Part shown: positions 9,301 to 15,635 of the stretch, in pieces | How the letters are laid out: the number at the start of each line of letters is the position of its first letter | Position numbering within the stretch: position 1 is the first letter of the stretch | Translations under genes and position numbers: made by a program | Notes under the pieces: model-generated | Seen by the model: only the letters and a program-made list of their open reading frames with translations | Told to the model about the DNA's origin: nothing | Databases searched by the model: none | Origin: Flavobacteriales bacterium UBA7430 | Lineage (GTDB): Bacteria; Bacteroidota; Bacteroidia; Flavobacteriales; UBA7430 | Direction of reading: 5' to 3' | Length of the DNA: 22,624 nt | Assembly: GCA_002478765.1 (NCBI GenBank) | Contig: DLQO01000067.1 | Span: forward strand, 1-22,624

Positions 9301-10204
9301 CAGTAATGATCAACAGGATTTAGAGTCTTTTTATTTTAATCTTCAGCAAAGTGTTCTGTATGCTGGTAATGTATCCGTGACAAACGGCTCCTTTGAGTTT
9401 GAGTTCGTTGTTCCAAAAGACATTGCATTTACCGATGGAAAAGGGAAAATTTCCTTGTACGCATACAATGATAGTATAGATGCTATTGGTTCCTTCTCAG
9501 ATTTATATGTAACGGGTTTTGATGAAGCTTCAGAGCAAGATGTTGATGGGCCTTCGGTTCATTTGTACATGAACAATTCGGATTTTAGATATGGGGGAAT
9601 TACCGATGCATCACCCAGTTTGTATGCTTTGATTGCCGATGCGTCTGGAATCAATACCACAGGGAACGGAATAGGTCATGATATCGTTGCTACACTCGAT
9701 GATGCCAAAGAATCTTCTGTGGTGTTGAATCATTATTATGAATCCGACTTGGATTCCTATCAAAGTGGATTCGTGAAATATCCCTTTGCAGAACTGGATG
9801 AAGGATTGCATCGATTGAAATTAAAGGTTTGGGACGTTCATAACAATTCGACGGAAGCATTCACAGAGTTTGTCGTTGTTGAAAATCCTCAATTGATTTT
9901 AGATAATTTGATGAATTACCCAAATCCATTCAGCGATTATACTCGTATTCACTTCGAACACAATCGACCCAACGAAACATTGGATGTTCAAATAGAGATT
10001 CATGACCTAAATGGAGCGTTAATAAAGCAAGACCAAATTCGCATATCAAATTCGTCTTATGCGAATTCTGATTTTACATGGAATGGAACGTCACTTACTG
10101 GTGCTCCCGTTAGTAGTGGTTTGTATCTGTGTCGAATTGTTGTTTCATCTTTGAATTCTGACGAAGAAGAGGTCATCAGCAATCAAATGATACTAATCAA
10201 GTAA
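6392..10204 (+). CDS. porU: PorU, type IX secretion sortase (C25 cysteine peptidase family)
   Basis: A 1270-residue surface protein. A signal peptide (FRFFLTLLLVVIHTSSVAQ) is followed by a long beta-rich N-terminal part, the gingipain-type C25 domain and a C-terminal sorting-type domain. The catalytic pair is visible: His775 in HYYGHGG (771-777) and Cys809 in TATCEF, spaced 34 residues as in gingipains. Other C25 landmarks are LLFGDASFDYKG and GLGRLVV. The last 97 residues (from MNYPNPFSDYTRIHFEH at 1174 to the end, with SSGLYLCRI) form a T9SS C-terminal-domain fold. PorU removes the sorting signal of T9SS cargo and joins the cargo to A-LPS or a similar anchor, with PorV, PorQ and PorZ. The start is GTG at 6392; a TGA at 6368-6370 in frame with no ATG between excludes a longer ATG start. 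porV follows after 49 bases. Confidence 0.95.
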   Translation: MIFFRFFLTLLLVVIHTSSVAQSEGVVTLHWDSPKFMTVLDDEQEVLSFSGAYYDFDKHDYPVYLKKIRLPENTDEVNVTIDVVEKSRLSLAEARIAERLHPVNTLSWVISYERKIPYLILSYIPFQSGFKINRFNYQINLSYKNVDVLYRKASVNSVLSQGDWYKLQVAEEGLYRIDYDFLKGMGLNPSEIDPRKIQVYGNGGAMLPEYNGEFRNADLVENSIHVKDQDDGRFDVDDWVLFYGQSPHQWTLDDEKNFKHILNIYDDHNYYFLHIGNQIGKRVAVFESDLNSTIEMDYYTDRKFHEIESTNLKNTGRQWFGEYFSFGERYPIGFDFKNRIKSEPLRIAARAVGRSSSSSSVNFEHGGSKVLELVIGTQVSASTYVDDGEAFDEFYSNLDRIELNATYDKMGNSTAFAYLDYVEVQSKCDLNYTGGQLFFREPSSVGPGNLTKFNLTSTEDNFVVWDVTNPFLISEQMVDESLSFTAATEDLKTFVIHDLKKTSYKTPIFDQKVPNQNLHGQEPADLLIITAPEFLESANRLAQIHVVEDGIKVQVATTDAIYNEFSSGKQDLVAIRSYIRMMYDKAEGDEVPDNVLLFGDASFDYKGIGALKNQYTNQNFVPTFQSEYSFKLGPSYCTDDFLAYLDASEGAQATMRSDGMDVGLGRLVVQTKAEAQAVVDKIEAYYSQESFGEWRGNICFIADDVDEPWEKRLQENIDKIAESIDTSFHNYNLSKIYLDAYPQESSSGGERYPDAQQAIVDNVNKGSLIVHYYGHGGEVGWAEERVLEMDDINSWENLHNLPVFVTATCEFARYDDAKRVSAGERVLLNPKGGGIALFTTTRTITESDAKNLSEAFYNHALPEKAGSLLTFGEVMRALKNDLNSSGISTTNKMKFTLLGDPALKLPIPQNKLVINQVLHANTNEPVDTLKALTKVVIKGEVQSADGLVLDSFNGSLKPRMFDKTQQMQTLSNDQQDLESFYFNLQQSVLYAGNVSVTNGSFEFEFVVPKDIAFTDGKGKISLYAYNDSIDAIGSFSDLYVTGFDEASEQDVDGPSVHLYMNNSDFRYGGITDASPSLYALIADASGINTTGNGIGHDIVATLDDAKESSVVLNHYYESDLDSYQSGFVKYPFAELDEGLHRLKLKVWDVHNNSTEAFTEFVVVENPQLILDNLMNYPNPFSDYTRIHFEHNRPNETLDVQIEIHDLNGALIKQDQIRISNSSYANSDFTWNGTSLTGAPVSSGLYLCRIVVSSLNSDEEEVISNQMILIK

Positions 10205-10223
10205 TTTTTGCGTTATAAATTCA

Positions 10224-10231
10224 TAAATTTG
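10224..10231 (+). promoter_or_regulatory. Possible internal promoter before porV (-7 element)
   Basis: TAAATTTG matches TAnnTTTG exactly and lies 22 bases before the porV ATG, between porU and porV. A TTTG at 10207-10210 is only 13 bases upstream, shorter than the usual 19-21, so the upstream element is doubtful. Confidence 0.35.
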
Positions 10232-10253
10232 TCACTAGATTAAACCCCTTTAC

Positions 10254-11444
10254 ATGAAAAAAACAATTTTTGCAGCGTTCGTTGTACTTATAAATACGAG
10301 CCTAATTGCTCAAAATCTAACGAATGATTATTTAAATAATCTCAACACCATTTCTACCTCAGTTCCTTTTTTGTCTATTGCACCTGATTCTAGGGCAGGT
10401 GCCATGGGGGATGTGGGTGTAGCCACTTCACCCGATCAAAATTCCATTCACTGGAATGCATCGAAATTAGCTTTTATTACTGAGGAGCAAGGCTTGTCAA
10501 TGTCTTATACACCTTGGTTGCAAGATTTGGTTCCGGAAATTAGTTTGAGTTACTTGTCAGCCTACAAAAAACTTAATTCTAAAAGTGCTGTGGCAACAAG
10601 TCTAAGATATTTTTCTTTAGGTGAGATACAGTTTACAGGTGGTGATGGGCAGGATTTAAAGAAATTTAGCCCGAACGAATTTGCTCTTGATGGCGCCTAT
10701 GCGATGAAGCTTTCAGAGAATTTTTCTGCGGGTGTAGCCATGCGTTATATCTACTCAAATTTAACCGGAGGTATAAATGTTGAAGGTGGAGGTGCTACCA
10801 AACCTGGCAACTCATTTGCGGTTGATTTATCTTCGTATTATCAGAGCGATGAATTTGAGATTGAAGAAAAAGATGCGTACTGGGCAGCCGGAATAAATCT
10901 CTCCAATATGGGGAACAAAATCTCATACACCGATGGTGGAGAGGAACACTTCTTGCCGATGAATGCTCGAGTAGGGGGTAGCTTGTTTATGGAGTTGGAT
11001 GAATTTAACACCATTTCTTTTGCTGTTGACGTGAATAAATTATTGGTGCCAACCACACCGGTTTACGATTCAGTTGGAACAGGTCCAGAAAACATTGTTG
11101 CGGGTCAAGACCCAAATGTGGGCGTTATACAGGGAATATTCCAATCTTTTTCTGATGCTCCAGGGGGTTCAAAAGAAGAACTCAATGAGTTGATGTTCTC
11201 TGTCGGTGCTGAATATTGGTACATGAAGCAATTTGCGCTTAGAGGAGGGTATTTTTACGAGCACGAAACCAAAGGGGGAAGAAAATACTTTACCGTTGGT
11301 TTGGGCTTAAAAATGAATGTATTCTCATTAGATGCTGCCTTTTTATTGCCAGCTACCAGTGGGGTGAAGAGTCCGTTAGCGAACACGCTTCGTTTTACCT
11401 TATTGTTTGATATGGAGTCTTTGTACGCAACCAATAAAAATTAA
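10254..11444 (+). CDS. porV: PorV (LptO), T9SS outer-membrane shuttle protein
   Basis: A 396-residue beta-barrel protein of the PorV/FadL-like group. A signal peptide (MKKTIFAAFVVLINTSLIAQ) is followed by the typical N-terminus VPFLSIAPDSRAGAMGDVGV (about 38-57), SIHWNASKLAF and LSMSYTPWLQDLVPEISLSYLS, then strand-like alternation up to LRFTLLFDMESLY at the C-terminus. The PDSRAGAMGD and NPAK-like (here NASK) motifs are PorV landmarks. PorV takes cargo from the Sov/SprA translocon and hands it to PorU in the attachment complex. The gene directly follows porU and precedes ispF by three bases, so these three are probably one transcript. Confidence 0.94.
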   Translation: MKKTIFAAFVVLINTSLIAQNLTNDYLNNLNTISTSVPFLSIAPDSRAGAMGDVGVATSPDQNSIHWNASKLAFITEEQGLSMSYTPWLQDLVPEISLSYLSAYKKLNSKSAVATSLRYFSLGEIQFTGGDGQDLKKFSPNEFALDGAYAMKLSENFSAGVAMRYIYSNLTGGINVEGGGATKPGNSFAVDLSSYYQSDEFEIEEKDAYWAAGINLSNMGNKISYTDGGEEHFLPMNARVGGSLFMELDEFNTISFAVDVNKLLVPTTPVYDSVGTGPENIVAGQDPNVGVIQGIFQSFSDAPGGSKEELNELMFSVGAEYWYMKQFALRGGYFYEHETKGGRKYFTVGLGLKMNVFSLDAAFLLPATSGVKSPLANTLRFTLLFDMESLYATNKN

Positions 11445-11447
11445 ATC

Positions 11448-11930
11448 ATGAACATTAGAGTTGGTTTTGGGTTTGATGTCCATCAATTAAAAGAAGGAGA
11501 GGACTTTTGGTTGGGAGGAATGTTAGTTCCACACAATAAAGGAGCGGTAGGTCATTCTGATGCTGATGTATTGATTCATACCATATGCGATGCACTTTTG
11601 GGGGCAGCAAACCTTAGGGATATTGGCTTCCATTTTCCGGATACGGATCAGAAGTACAAAGGTGTAGATAGTAAAATCCTTCTCAAAGAAGTCATGTCAA
11701 TTCTCAGAAAAGAAGGTTACGAGTTAGGGAATGTGGATGCAACCATAGCACTGCAAAAGCCTAAAATTAATCCGTACATCCCCGAAATGCAAAAAGTGTT
11801 GGCGGATGTTATGTCTGTTTCACCCGCTCAGATTTCTTTAAAAGCGACGACCACAGAGAAGTTGAGTTTTGTGGGTCGAGAAGAAGGCGTGTCTGCCTAT
11901 GCTGTGGCACTTGTTCAAAAGATTGATTAA
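11448..11930 (+). CDS. ispF: 2-C-methyl-D-erythritol 2,4-cyclodiphosphate synthase IspF
   Basis: A 160-residue protein of normal family length. It forms the cyclic diphosphate of the non-mevalonate isoprenoid pathway, releasing CMP. The metal-binding residues are visible: Asp10 and His12 in GFDVHQL and His44 in LIHTICDALLGA; GHSDADVL (35-42), DIGFHFPDTD (58-67), and the CMP-side ATTTEKLSFVGREEG near the C-terminus also match. The ATG lies three bases after the porV stop, so translation is likely linked to porV. The pairing with secretion genes has no obvious functional meaning and probably reflects operon history. Confidence 0.97.
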   Translation: MNIRVGFGFDVHQLKEGEDFWLGGMLVPHNKGAVGHSDADVLIHTICDALLGAANLRDIGFHFPDTDQKYKGVDSKILLKEVMSILRKEGYELGNVDATIALQKPKINPYIPEMQKVLADVMSVSPAQISLKATTTEKLSFVGREEGVSAYAVALVQKID

Positions 11931-11954
11931 AACCCACTCACAACTGCATTCGAT

Positions 11955-11973
11955 AGCTCAAAATGAGCTTTAT
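11955..11973 (+). terminator. Weak terminator-like hairpin after ispF
   Basis: AGCTCA (11955-11960), loop AAA, TGAGCT (11964-11969), followed by TTATT. The stem is only 6 bp and the T tract is interrupted, so termination may be partial. The rest of the 11974-12096 gap shows no gene. Confidence 0.35.
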
Positions 11974-12096
11974 TAATCACGTTCTTTTCCCTTCAGAAAC
12001 CTTTTGGTTTTCGCCCTCTGAAAAAACACTTTCAGCGTTCTATTGGCTTGATTAATTGTTTCCTTCACACATTTGTGTCTTTTGCCTGGTTTAATG

Positions 12097-12128
12097 TTGG
12101 TTGAATAACAAACAAATTAGTACATTTG
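12097..12128 (+). promoter_or_regulatory. Promoter of pdhA
   Basis: TACATTTG at 12121-12128 matches TAnnTTTG exactly. TTG occurs at 12097-12099 (21-base spacer) and at 12101-12103 (17-base spacer). The predicted start is around 12135, about 15 bases before the ATG at 12150. Its position also rules out a TTG at 12126 as start codon, since that triplet is inside the -7 element. Confidence 0.7.
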
Positions 12129-12149
12129 CTTTTTGAAAAAATAAGACAA

Positions 12150-13145
12150 ATGGCAAAGTTGAAGTATACAAAAGAAACGTATTTGAATTGGTATGAAAAT
12201 ATGTTGCTCTGGAGAAAGTTTGAGGACAAAACAGGTGCACTTTATATACAACAAAAAATTCGAGGTTTTCTCCATTTATACAATGGACAAGAAGCTGTTT
12301 TAGCAGGTTCTATTCATGCGATTGATCCAAAGAAAGATAAAATGATTACGGCTTACCGTGATCACGTTCAACCCATTGCTATGGGCGTGAGTCCAAACAA
12401 CATTATGGCAGAGCTTTTTGGTAAGGTCACAGGTGTTTCTGGAGGTAAGGGCGGATCCATGCACATGTTTTCGAAAGAATTTAATTTTTTTGGAGGTCAT
12501 GGCATTGTGGGTGCTCAAGTACCCCTAGGCGCAGGACTTGCCTTTGCCGATCAATACAACGGAAGCGATGCTGTAACCTTGTGTTACATGGGTGATGGAG
12601 CCGTAAGACAAGGAGCCATTCACGAAACATTCAACATGGCGATGATGTGGAAGTTACCTGTGATATTCATTTGTGAAAACAATGGTTATGCCATGGGTAC
12701 CTCTGTAGAACGAAGTGCAAACCATTCCGAAATATGGAAGTTAGGCTTGTCTTATGAAATGCCTTCAGCACCTGTTGATGGTATGGATCCTGTTGCTGTT
12801 GCAGAAGCTGTAAATGAAGCTGTAATTCGTGCACGAAAAGGAGACGGTCCTACCTTCTTAGAAATGAAGACTTATCGATATAAAGGACATTCTATGTCTG
12901 ATGCTCAGAAATATCGTACCAAAGACGAGATTGCTGAATACCAGAAAATTGATCCAATGAATCAGGTTCTTGAGCACATTAAGAAAAATAAGTGGGCTAC
13001 AGAAGCTGAGATTCAAGCGACACAAGATAAAATCAAGGGGATTGTCAAAGAGGCTGTTGATTTTGCAGAAGAGTCACCATTCCCATCGAATGATGCTTTG
13101 TATAATAATGTTTACGTTGAGGATTACCCTTTTATAAAAGAATAA
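12150..13145 (+). CDS. pdhA: Pyruvate dehydrogenase E1 component, alpha subunit
   Basis: A 331-residue thiamine-diphosphate enzyme subunit. It decarboxylates pyruvate and, with E1 beta, passes the acetyl group to the lipoyl arm of E2. Landmarks: RGFLHLYNGQEAV (38-50), YRDHVQPIAMGV (69-80), GGKGGSMHMFS (98-108), FGGHGIVGAQVPLGAG (114-129) and the ThDP motif starting GDGAVRQG (148-155) and ending ENNGYAMGT (176-184), plus the phosphorylation-loop-like YRYKGHSMSDAQKYR. The start MAKLKYTKE at 12150 is preferred over a TTG at 12126, which falls in the promoter. The E2 gene follows after three bases. No E1 beta gene is present here; in Flavobacteria pdhB is commonly elsewhere, to my knowledge. Confidence 0.95.
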   Translation: MAKLKYTKETYLNWYENMLLWRKFEDKTGALYIQQKIRGFLHLYNGQEAVLAGSIHAIDPKKDKMITAYRDHVQPIAMGVSPNNIMAELFGKVTGVSGGKGGSMHMFSKEFNFFGGHGIVGAQVPLGAGLAFADQYNGSDAVTLCYMGDGAVRQGAIHETFNMAMMWKLPVIFICENNGYAMGTSVERSANHSEIWKLGLSYEMPSAPVDGMDPVAVAEAVNEAVIRARKGDGPTFLEMKTYRYKGHSMSDAQKYRTKDEIAEYQKIDPMNQVLEHIKKNKWATEAEIQATQDKIKGIVKEAVDFAEESPFPSNDALYNNVYVEDYPFIKE

Positions 13146-13148
13146 ACT

Positions 13149-14402
13149 ATGGCTGAAATTGTACGCATGCCGCGTTTGAGTGATACGATGACTGAAGGTA
13201 CAGTCGCGAAGTGGCACAAAAAAGTTGGAGATACTATTTCTGAAGGTGATTTACTTGCAGAGATTGAAACTGATAAGGCTACTATGGAATTTGAGTCTTT
13301 TCAAGAAGGTGTGCTTTTGCACATCGGAGTTGATGAGGCGTCTACCGCTCCTGTAGACTGTATTTTAGCCGTTTTGGGAGAAGAAGGTGAAGATGTTTCT
13401 GCAGTCCTTGAAGCTGATGCCGCTCCTGCTGAAGAGGTGAAAGAGGAACCTGTTGTTGAGACTCCTGTTAAAGAAGTTGTTGTAGAAGCTCCAAAAACTG
13501 CTTCTGCGCCCGCACCTTCACCAGCAAGTCCTGCTCCTGCGCCTGTCGTTTCTTCAGGTTTATCAAATGGAAAAGTAAAAGCTTCACCTCTGGCAAAGCG
13601 ACTTGCCGAGGAAAAGGGTCTTAATCTTGCACTAATTCCAGGTTCTGGAGATGGCGGTCGAGTAATTAAGCGCGATGTTGATAATTATCAAGGTGGTGTT
13701 GTTCGAACAGGATTGACAGAAGAAAGATTCACTGAGCAGCCTGTTTCGCAGATGCGGAAAACGATTGCACGTAGATTATCAGAGTCTAAGTTTACCGCAC
13801 CGCATTTTTATCTGTCGATTTCGGTAAACATGGACAATGCGATTACTTCTCGTAAAGCGATCAATGCGATGGGTGGTCAGAAAATATCATTCAATGATAT
13901 CATTGTAAAAGCTACAGCGATGTCCTTGAGAACCCATACCGTAATCAATTCCTCTTGGCGAGGTGACGCCATTCGTGCAAATGAGCACGTGAACGTTGGG
14001 GTTGCAGTAGCTGTAGAAGATGGATTGTTGGTTCCTGTTGTTCGTTACACGGATACCAAAACATTAGCGGAAATATCTACTGAAGTTAAAGGTTTTGCTC
14101 AAGCGGCTAAGGATAAGAAATTGCAACCAGCAGATTGGGAGGGTAGTACCTTTACCATTTCAAACTTGGGAATGTTCGGCATCGATGAATTTACGGCCAT
14201 CATAAATACTCCTGATGCTTGTATTCTTGCTGTAGGAGGCATTCAGCAAGTTCCTGTAGTTAAAGAGGGACAAATTGTTCCCGGAAACGTTATGAAGTTG
14301 ACACTGTCTTGTGACCACCGTGTGGTAGACGGAGCTTCTGGAGCTTCTTTCCTGCAAAGTTTAAAATCGTACATAGAAAATCCGATAACGATGTTCGTGT
14401 AA
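13149..14402 (+). CDS. pdhC: Pyruvate dehydrogenase E2, dihydrolipoamide acetyltransferase
   Basis: A 417-residue E2 with one lipoyl domain (residues 1-80; lipoylated Lys43 in ETDKATMEFES), a flexible Ala/Pro/Glu/Val-rich linker (about 85-140), a peripheral subunit-binding domain (KASPLAKRLAEEKG with GSGDGGRVIKRDV, 144-177) and the catalytic domain. The catalytic motif DHRVVDGA has His390 and Asp394. It transfers the acetyl group from lipoamide to CoA and forms the core of the complex. It directly follows pdhA, which argues for pyruvate rather than another 2-oxoacid; a branched-chain E2 is the main alternative. Some annotations name this aceF. The transcript ends in a strong terminator just after the stop codon. 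Confidence 0.93.
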   Translation: MAEIVRMPRLSDTMTEGTVAKWHKKVGDTISEGDLLAEIETDKATMEFESFQEGVLLHIGVDEASTAPVDCILAVLGEEGEDVSAVLEADAAPAEEVKEEPVVETPVKEVVVEAPKTASAPAPSPASPAPAPVVSSGLSNGKVKASPLAKRLAEEKGLNLALIPGSGDGGRVIKRDVDNYQGGVVRTGLTEERFTEQPVSQMRKTIARRLSESKFTAPHFYLSISVNMDNAITSRKAINAMGGQKISFNDIIVKATAMSLRTHTVINSSWRGDAIRANEHVNVGVAVAVEDGLLVPVVRYTDTKTLAEISTEVKGFAQAAKDKKLQPADWEGSTFTISNLGMFGIDEFTAIINTPDACILAVGGIQQVPVVKEGQIVPGNVMKLTLSCDHRVVDGASGASFLQSLKSYIENPITMFV

Positions 14403-14415
14403 TAAAATTAGAACC

Positions 14416-14449
14416 AAAAAAAAAGCCTCCATTCGGAGGCTTTTTTTTT
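14416..14449 (+). terminator. Bidirectional terminator between E2 and lrp
   Basis: GCCTCC-ATTC-GGAGGC (14425-14440) with nine A before and nine T after. It serves the E2 gene on the plus strand and, by symmetry, the convergent lrp-type gene on the minus strand. It has the same A-GCCTC...GAGGC-T design as the terminator behind gldJ. Confidence 0.92.
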
Positions 14450-14460
14450 GCTGACACTTA

Positions 14461-14922
14461 TTAAAGTAAAATTTGCTTATCGATACTTTGCTCGAGGGAG
14501 ATGATGGTTTCGGTTCTTTGTATGCCGGTTACCGATTGTATCTCTTCATTCAATACCTGCCTCATGTGTTTGGTGTTTTTACAGCGTATTTTTGCAAAGA
14601 TGCTATACACACCAGTTGTGTAATGAGCTTCTACAATTTCAGGTACTTGATTCAATTGCTCAATAACATCTTTGTAATTAGAGCCCTTTTCTAGATAAAT
14701 TCCCAAAAAAGAAGTCATGTCATAACCCAAGAGTTCGTAATTCACATTAAGTCGACTTTTTTTTACGATACCCGCCTCTTCCATTTTTTTCATCCGAACA
14801 TGAATGGTTCCCGCTGAAACGATTAGAGATTTAGCGATTTCTGTGTATGGAGTTTTAGCATCCCTCATTAAAATGCTTAAAATATTTCGGTCGATATTGT
14901 CAATTTGATAATTTGAGTCCAT
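14461..14922 (-). CDS. Lrp/AsnC family transcriptional regulator
   Basis: A 153-residue regulator with an N-terminal winged helix-turn-helix (IDNIDRNILSILMRDAKTPYTEIAKSL then VSAGTIHVRMKKMEEAGIV, residues about 7-54) and a C-terminal RAM/effector domain (SFLGIYLEKG through IQRTETIISLEQSI). Proteins of this family bind DNA as dimers or octamers and sense amino acids or related small molecules. Length is normal. It has a near-perfect promoter of its own. The divergent neighbour is the first tRNA-like gene, about 140 bases away, which makes local regulation possible but unproven. The effector cannot be predicted from sequence. Confidence 0.93.
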   Translation of the reverse strand: MDSNYQIDNIDRNILSILMRDAKTPYTEIAKSLIVSAGTIHVRMKKMEEAGIVKKSRLNVNYELLGYDMTSFLGIYLEKGSNYKDVIEQLNQVPEIVEAHYTTGVYSIFAKIRCKNTKHMRQVLNEEIQSVTGIQRTETIISLEQSIDKQILL

Positions 14923-14953
14923 TTCTGCCGTCTTAAATTTTTATTTACGCAAT

Positions 14954-14984
14954 CAAAGGTACTTTATATTGCTTTATTTTCAAA
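14954..14984 (-). promoter_or_regulatory. Promoter of the Lrp/AsnC gene
   Basis: Read on the minus strand: TTTG (plus 14984-14981), exactly 19 bases, then TACCTTTG (plus 14961-14954). Both elements match the Bacteroidota consensus without mismatch. The predicted start is about 25 bases before the ATG at 14922. Confidence 0.75.
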
Positions 14985-15007
14985 AATATAATGTTTTATT
15001 TGCATTA

Positions 15008-15040
15008 TTTGTAATTGGTTGTGCTTTTGTTCTATATTTA
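15008..15040 (+). promoter_or_regulatory. Promoter of tRNA-like gene copy 1
   Basis: TTTG at 15008-15011, 21 bases, then TATATTTA at 15033-15040 (one mismatch to TAnnTTTG). The same two elements with the same 21-base distance precede copy 2, although the bases between them mostly differ, which supports function. The predicted start is near 15047, about 16 bases before the RNA body. Confidence 0.6.
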
Positions 15041-15062
15041 CATCAGTTAATCACTACAACAC

Positions 15063-15170
15063 TGTGGGGTGATGAAACTGGCAGACATGCCCTCCTGTCT
15101 CGAGGGTGAAGGTACTGGAATAAATCACTAGACTAACCACTTCGTGGAGGTTCGAATCCTTCTCCTACAG
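15063..15170 (+). tRNA. Atypical class II tRNA-like gene, anticodon GUC, copy 1
   Basis: A full cloverleaf can be drawn. Acceptor TGTGGGG/TCCTACA pairs over 7 bp (two G-T), extendable by C15062-G15170. D arm ATG/CAT with loop AAACTGGCAGA resembles tRNA-Leu. Anticodon stem CCCTC/GAGGG (15090-15094, 15102-15106) has 7-base loop CTGTCTC, anticodon GTC at 15097-15099. T arm GGAGG-TTCGAAT-CCTTC (15146-15162). G73 is 15170; CCA is not encoded. The variable region is 39 bases (15107-15145); TGAAG and CTTCG can pair in it, leaving a loop of about 25. The loop equals that of tRNA-Asp (CTGTCAC) except U for A at position 37, and GUC, C38 and G73 are known AspRS identity elements, but a long variable arm is alien to tRNA-Asp. 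It could be an active unusual tRNA, a tRNA-derived regulatory RNA or a recent decaying copy; intact stems argue against decay. Confidence 0.6.
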
Positions 15171-15176
15171 CAAACA

Positions 15177-15209
15177 AAATCCTCTTGAGTTTACTCGAGG
15201 GGATTTTTT
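15177..15209 (+). terminator. Terminator of tRNA-like gene copy 1
   Basis: AAATCCTCTTGAG (15177-15189) pairs over 13 bp, with two G-T, to CTCGAGGGGATTT (15194-15206) around loop TTTA, followed by a T run. It starts seven bases after the RNA body. Confidence 0.85.
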
Positions 15210-15466
15210 AGTTGATTGCATTTTTAATCTCCGTGATCGGCTGAGCTATCGATTGAATTTTTTTCCTTTCAGACGAATATAAAGACTGTTGTGTCGAAAA
15301 TTGTATTTTTTGCATCCACAAATTCAGCCTAAACATTTTAAAATCGAGTACTTGTATTGCCAAATTGATAAATGAAGCATACATACGCGATCAAAATTAT
15401 GTTTAATATAATTTAGTATGCGTAATATTGTATTATACTTAAATTTAAATCCTTTATATTGATTCA
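15210..15466 (-). other. Spacer between the tRNA-like genes
   Basis: About 257 AT-rich bases without similarity to the flanking repeats. The only coding candidate is a 58-codon minus-strand frame (ATG at 15384-15382, stop at 15210-15208) whose stop lies in the T run of the copy-1 terminator; it has Ile/Lys/Gln/Ser-rich content, no convincing ribosome site and no recognised motif. I see no RNA fold or repeat here. It is most likely non-coding. Confidence 0.3.
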
Positions 15467-15499
15467 TTTGCAATGAGCTACGGTATTGTTCTATATTTA
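15467..15499 (+). promoter_or_regulatory. Promoter of tRNA-like gene copy 2
   Basis: TTTG at 15467-15470, 21 bases, then TATATTTA at 15492-15499: the same elements and spacing as for copy 1, with a mostly different spacer sequence. Confidence 0.6.
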
Positions 15500-15521
15500 C
15501 ATCAGTTAATCACTACAACAC

Positions 15522-15630
15522 TGTGGGGTGATGAAACTGGCAGACATGCCCTCCTGTCTCGAGGGTGAAGGTTCTGGAATAAATCTTTGTGACTAACCAC
15601 TTCGTGGAGGTTCGAATCCTTCTCCTACAG
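15522..15630 (+). tRNA. Atypical class II tRNA-like gene, anticodon GUC, copy 2
   Basis: The same cloverleaf as copy 1: acceptor at 15522-15528 and 15623-15629, anticodon stem 15549-15553/15561-15565 with GTC at 15556-15558, T loop TTCGAAT at 15611-15617, G73 at 15630, no encoded CCA. It is identical to copy 1 in the acceptor, D, anticodon and T arms. The variable region is 40 bases and differs at GGTTCTGG (copy 1 GGTACTGG) and at TTTGTG (copy 1 ACTAG); GGTT can now pair with AACC across the arm, one base pair more than copy 1. Leader and promoter elements are shared with copy 1, but the terminator stem is different. Amino-acid identity and role are unknown. Confidence 0.6.
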
Positions 15631-15635
15631 CAACA

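Noticed and set aside
15063..15170. Reading the tRNA-like gene as tRNA-Sec because of an 8-bp acceptor option and the long variable arm
   Set aside because: The anticodon is GUC, not UCA; the D stem is 3 bp, not the long Sec type; and with the 8-bp acceptor the discriminator would be C. No selenocysteine genes are in the window.
15063..15170. Reading the tRNA-like gene as a tmRNA fragment or an intron-containing tRNA
   Set aside because: There is no tag-peptide frame or pseudoknot region, and 39 bases in the variable region are far too few for a group I intron.
15208..15384. A 58-codon minus-strand frame between the two tRNA-like genes, starting ATG, with a TAATTTTG promoter-like element just upstream
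   Set aside because: The element is too close to the ATG for a leader, no TTG lies at the right distance, there is no recognised motif, and the stop is inside the T run of the copy-1 terminator. Chance in AT-rich DNA is more likely; conservation in a related genome would change this.
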